DNA from: a virus | Strand: one strand, 5' to 3' | DNA: 32,005 bases | IMG/VR virus record: IMGVR_UViG_3300045886_000087 | Span: 1-32,005 of that record | Part shown: positions 30,762 through 32,005 of the stretch, piece by piece | How positions within the stretch are numbered: the first letter of the stretch is position 1 | Layout of the letters: each line of letters opens with the position of its first letter | Translations under genes and position numbers: made by a program | Notes under the pieces: model-generated | Seen by the model: only the letters and a program-made list of their open reading frames with translations | Database searches by the model: none | What the model was told of the DNA's origin: nothing

Positions 30762-31473
30762 ATGCAGCCGGTCGCTGGAGACGGACGCCGAGCTCGCGCG
30801 GCACCTGGTCATCCACCATGGCTTTCACGGTGAGGAAGCGGTGGCCGTTGCCGCGCGGATCGAGTCGGAGGGCAAGCGCGGGCGCCAGGGCGAAGGCGGC
30901 GGGCCGGCGAATCGCTCGGGGCGCTGCGGCCACTGTCATCATCCCGAGGGGCGGCATGGTGCCGCGTGTCCGAAGGCAGCGCAACCGGAGGTATCGGTGA
31001 TGAGGGAATGGACGTGTACGGCGTGCGGGCAGAGGGGGCACACGTCGCGGAGCAAGGACTGCCCGAAGAAGGGCGGCCATCTTGGCCTTCGCCGCCGAGG
31101 CGGTGCGGGAGGAGCGGGAGGCCACCCTTGCCATTGTGGCAGCAGAGGAAGAAATGGACGGGGAGATGCCCGATGTGATCTGGAATGCCTGCGCGACGAA
31201 GGCTGGAGCCTCGGAAGTGCTCCGAGCCGCCGTACGGGCCACCAAGAGAAACATCAGCGCAACCATCCGCGCCCGCCACGCCGGGGCGGGGGAGAAGTGA
31301 TGGCGATCTCCGTTTACGATGGTCTGACCTATTGTGAGTTGTGCGGCTGGTACGTCGAGAGGTTCCGCATCATCACCGTCCACGAGGACGAGCCTCGGCG
31401 CACCGATCGCATGGCCGTCTGCGAGACATGCCGCGACAAACTCTCACTGGCCCACCCCCAGGCCCGCCGATGA
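30733..31473 (+). CDS. Zinc-finger protein; frame probably broken near 31075
   Basis: The frame is open for 246 residues. The N-terminal part is convincing: a C2H2 finger (CLKCSRSLETDAELARHLVI with H-H, residues 8-29), CGHCHHPEGRHGAACP (65-80) and a zinc knuckle WTCTACGQRGHTSRSKDCPK (93-112). From about residue 116 (nt 31078) to 188 the translation turns into Gly/Arg/Ser-rich filler, whereas the +1 frame there (31082-31300) is protein-like. The last 57 residues (31300-31473) look real but have their own ATG and ribosome site and are listed separately. A frameshift, sequence error or programmed shift at 31060-31085 is likely; an intact long fusion is less so. Confidence 0.4.
   Translation: MAGPMLACLKCSRSLETDAELARHLVIHHGFHGEEAVAVAARIESEGKRGRQGEGGGPANRSGRCGHCHHPEGRHGAACPKAAQPEVSVMREWTCTACGQRGHTSRSKDCPKKGGHLGLRRRGGAGGAGGHPCHCGSRGRNGRGDARCDLECLRDEGWSLGSAPSRRTGHQEKHQRNHPRPPRRGGGEVMAISVYDGLTYCELCGWYVERFRIITVHEDEPRRTDRMAVCETCRDKLSLAHPQARR
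31154..31300 (+). CDS. Small protein, or C-terminal end of the zinc-finger protein
   Basis: ATG 31154 has an AGAGG site; the same frame is open from 31004 and is protein-like from about 31079 (AFAAEAVREEREATLAIVAA, an acidic helix before the ATG). As listed it gives 48 residues (MPDVIWNACATKAGASEVLR and a basic end). It may be a separate small gene, or the real C-terminus of the 30733 gene after a +1 shift. The stop overlaps the next ATG (TGATG). Confidence 0.4.
   Translation: MDGEMPDVIWNACATKAGASEVLRAAVRATKRNISATIRARHAGAGEK
31300..31473 (+). CDS. Small CxxC/CxxC protein (57 aa)
   Basis: ATG 31300 has a GGGGGAG site. Two knuckles, TYCELCGWYVERF and AVCETCRDKL, spaced 28 residues, form a likely zinc ribbon. 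It is in frame with the 30733 frame, but the intervening sequence is shadow-like, so it is best read as its own gene. The stop overlaps the next ATG. Confidence 0.5.
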   Translation: MAISVYDGLTYCELCGWYVERFRIITVHEDEPRRTDRMAVCETCRDKLSLAHPQARR

Positions 31474-31706
31474 GTGAGCGGGTGCAGAAGCGGAAGGGGC
31501 GGCGCTCCACGGGTCAATTCTTCGAGGCCGTCTGTCGGCACTTCTTCACGGACGAACACGGCGAGTTGGACTACTCCGAGTTCCTCGACCTGGGAGAGAA
31601 GTTCGGACTGTTGAAGCAGGTATCGTATGACCCGGGGCGGCACGGGAAATCCATCATGGGCGACCCTGAACCCGGCGAAACGATCTATGTGAGGACGAGC
31701 CGATGA
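31470..31706 (+). CDS. Small early protein of unknown function
   Basis: 78 residues from ATG 31470 (ATGA overlap). MSERVQKRKGRRSTGQFFEA with a helical C-R-H-F-F, an acidic loop (TDEHGELDYSEFLDL) and a short end (PGETIYVRTSR). The first 17 nt around its start recur at the next gene. No family. Confidence 0.45.
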   Translation: MSERVQKRKGRRSTGQFFEAVCRHFFTDEHGELDYSEFLDLGEKFGLLKQVSYDPGRHGKSIMGDPEPGETIYVRTSR

Positions 31707-31906
31707 GTGAGCGGGGGAAGAAGGGGGACGCAGCCATAGATCGGTTCTACCGGCAGGTGGCGAAGTTTCTGGAGACACGGGACTGGTCGGTGATGGTCGT
31801 TGGCGGCGCTCGGGTGACCGGCCGCCCGCCCCTGAAATACAACTTCACGCTGTCCATCGACTTCACTGGTGCGAAGCGCGAGCCGAAGAAGAAGGCCAAG
31901 CCATGA
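31703..31906 (+). CDS. Small early protein of unknown function
   Basis: 67 residues, ATGA overlap on both sides. MSERGKKGDAAIDRFYRQVA then KFLETRDWSVMVVGGARVTG and a Lys-rich end (KREPKKKAKP). The helix-then-strand plan resembles its neighbour at 31470 weakly. No family. Confidence 0.45.
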   Translation: MSERGKKGDAAIDRFYRQVAKFLETRDWSVMVVGGARVTGRPPLKYNFTLSIDFTGAKREPKKKAKP

Positions 31907-31971
31907 CCGACCCCCGGCGTGAGAGTGAGCGATATAAGATCGAAGACCGTTTGATCGAGGAGGACCGATGA
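31903..31971 (+). CDS. Very small peptide (22 aa)
   Basis: ATG 31903 (ATGA overlap) to TGA 31971 (ATGA overlap). Charged, MTDPRRESERYKIEDRLIEE type helix. May be a coupling leader for the next gene. Supported only by the overlaps. Confidence 0.35.
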   Translation: MTDPRRESERYKIEDRLIEEDR

Positions 31972-32005
31972 CCCCCGCCGAGGTGGAGGCGATTCGGGCG
32001 CGGTG
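31968..32005 (+). CDS. Start of a gene cut by the window end
   Basis: ATG 31968 with GAGGAGG upstream and an ATGA overlap; only 12 codons are visible (MTPAEVEAIRAR). No function can be given. Confidence 0.4.
   Translation, partial: MTPAEVEAIRAR

Noticed and set aside
1-32005. TAG read as a sense codon genome-wide
   Set aside because: TAG ends most non-overlapping genes, usually just before a new start with its own ribosome site, so it works as a stop here; only single junctions merit a readthrough test.

Overview
This window looks like part of a temperate, long-tailed (siphovirus-type) phage or prophage from a high-GC, probably diderm bacterium. The evidence is the head-to-tail gene order, a long tape measure protein and a divergent repressor/Cro-type switch. 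Base composition is very GC-rich throughout. Genes are packed head to tail, often with ATGA, GTGA or TGATG overlaps. I see no rRNA, tRNA, insertion sequence, CRISPR array, integrase or attachment site. The first and last genes run off the window. The host cannot be named from the sequence alone; lipoboxes and an M15-type endolysin fit a Gram-negative host, which is an inference.

Layout. Positions 1-3601 hold the head and connector genes: the end of a prohead protease/major capsid fusion, a capsid cement protein, and head-tail joining proteins. Positions 3604-9807 hold the tail tube, chaperone-position genes, tape measure and a distal tail protein with a lectin-like domain. Positions 9811-14145 hold what reads as one tail hub protein split into two genes, with two fibre-type genes lying between the halves. 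Positions 14145-17381 are a tightly coupled accessory cassette: a small protein, two degenerate GNAT-like proteins, a fatty acyl desaturase with all its histidine boxes, and a canonical GNAT acetyltransferase. It ends in a strong hairpin. Positions 17527-24069 hold virion or surface proteins: two beta-propeller-like proteins, a free-standing paralogue of the hub insert domain, a ten-unit 22-residue repeat protein and several small virion-type proteins. Positions 24070-26000 are the lysis region, with membrane proteins, an M15 peptidase endolysin, holin-like proteins and a lipoprotein.

On the minus strand, 25997-27413 is a three-gene operon: a repressor-type HTH protein, a single-span membrane protein and a lipoprotein, coupled by 4-nt overlaps. 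It reads from a promoter back to back with a rightward promoter that serves a Cro-like gene at 27520. That gene may be leaderless, and its start codon sits inside a perfect 8-bp-arm palindrome. From 27895 rightward lie early genes: a CII/CP76-like regulator, tiny membrane proteins, a run of very small cysteine-rich (probably zinc-binding) proteins, a probable RecT/Bet-like annealing protein and unknowns.

How it works together. The rightward late genes build the virion and lyse the cell. The leftward operon probably holds lysogeny and may also alter the lysogen's envelope. The rightward early genes start replication and recombination. The desaturase/GNAT cassette and the split hub are the least expected parts.
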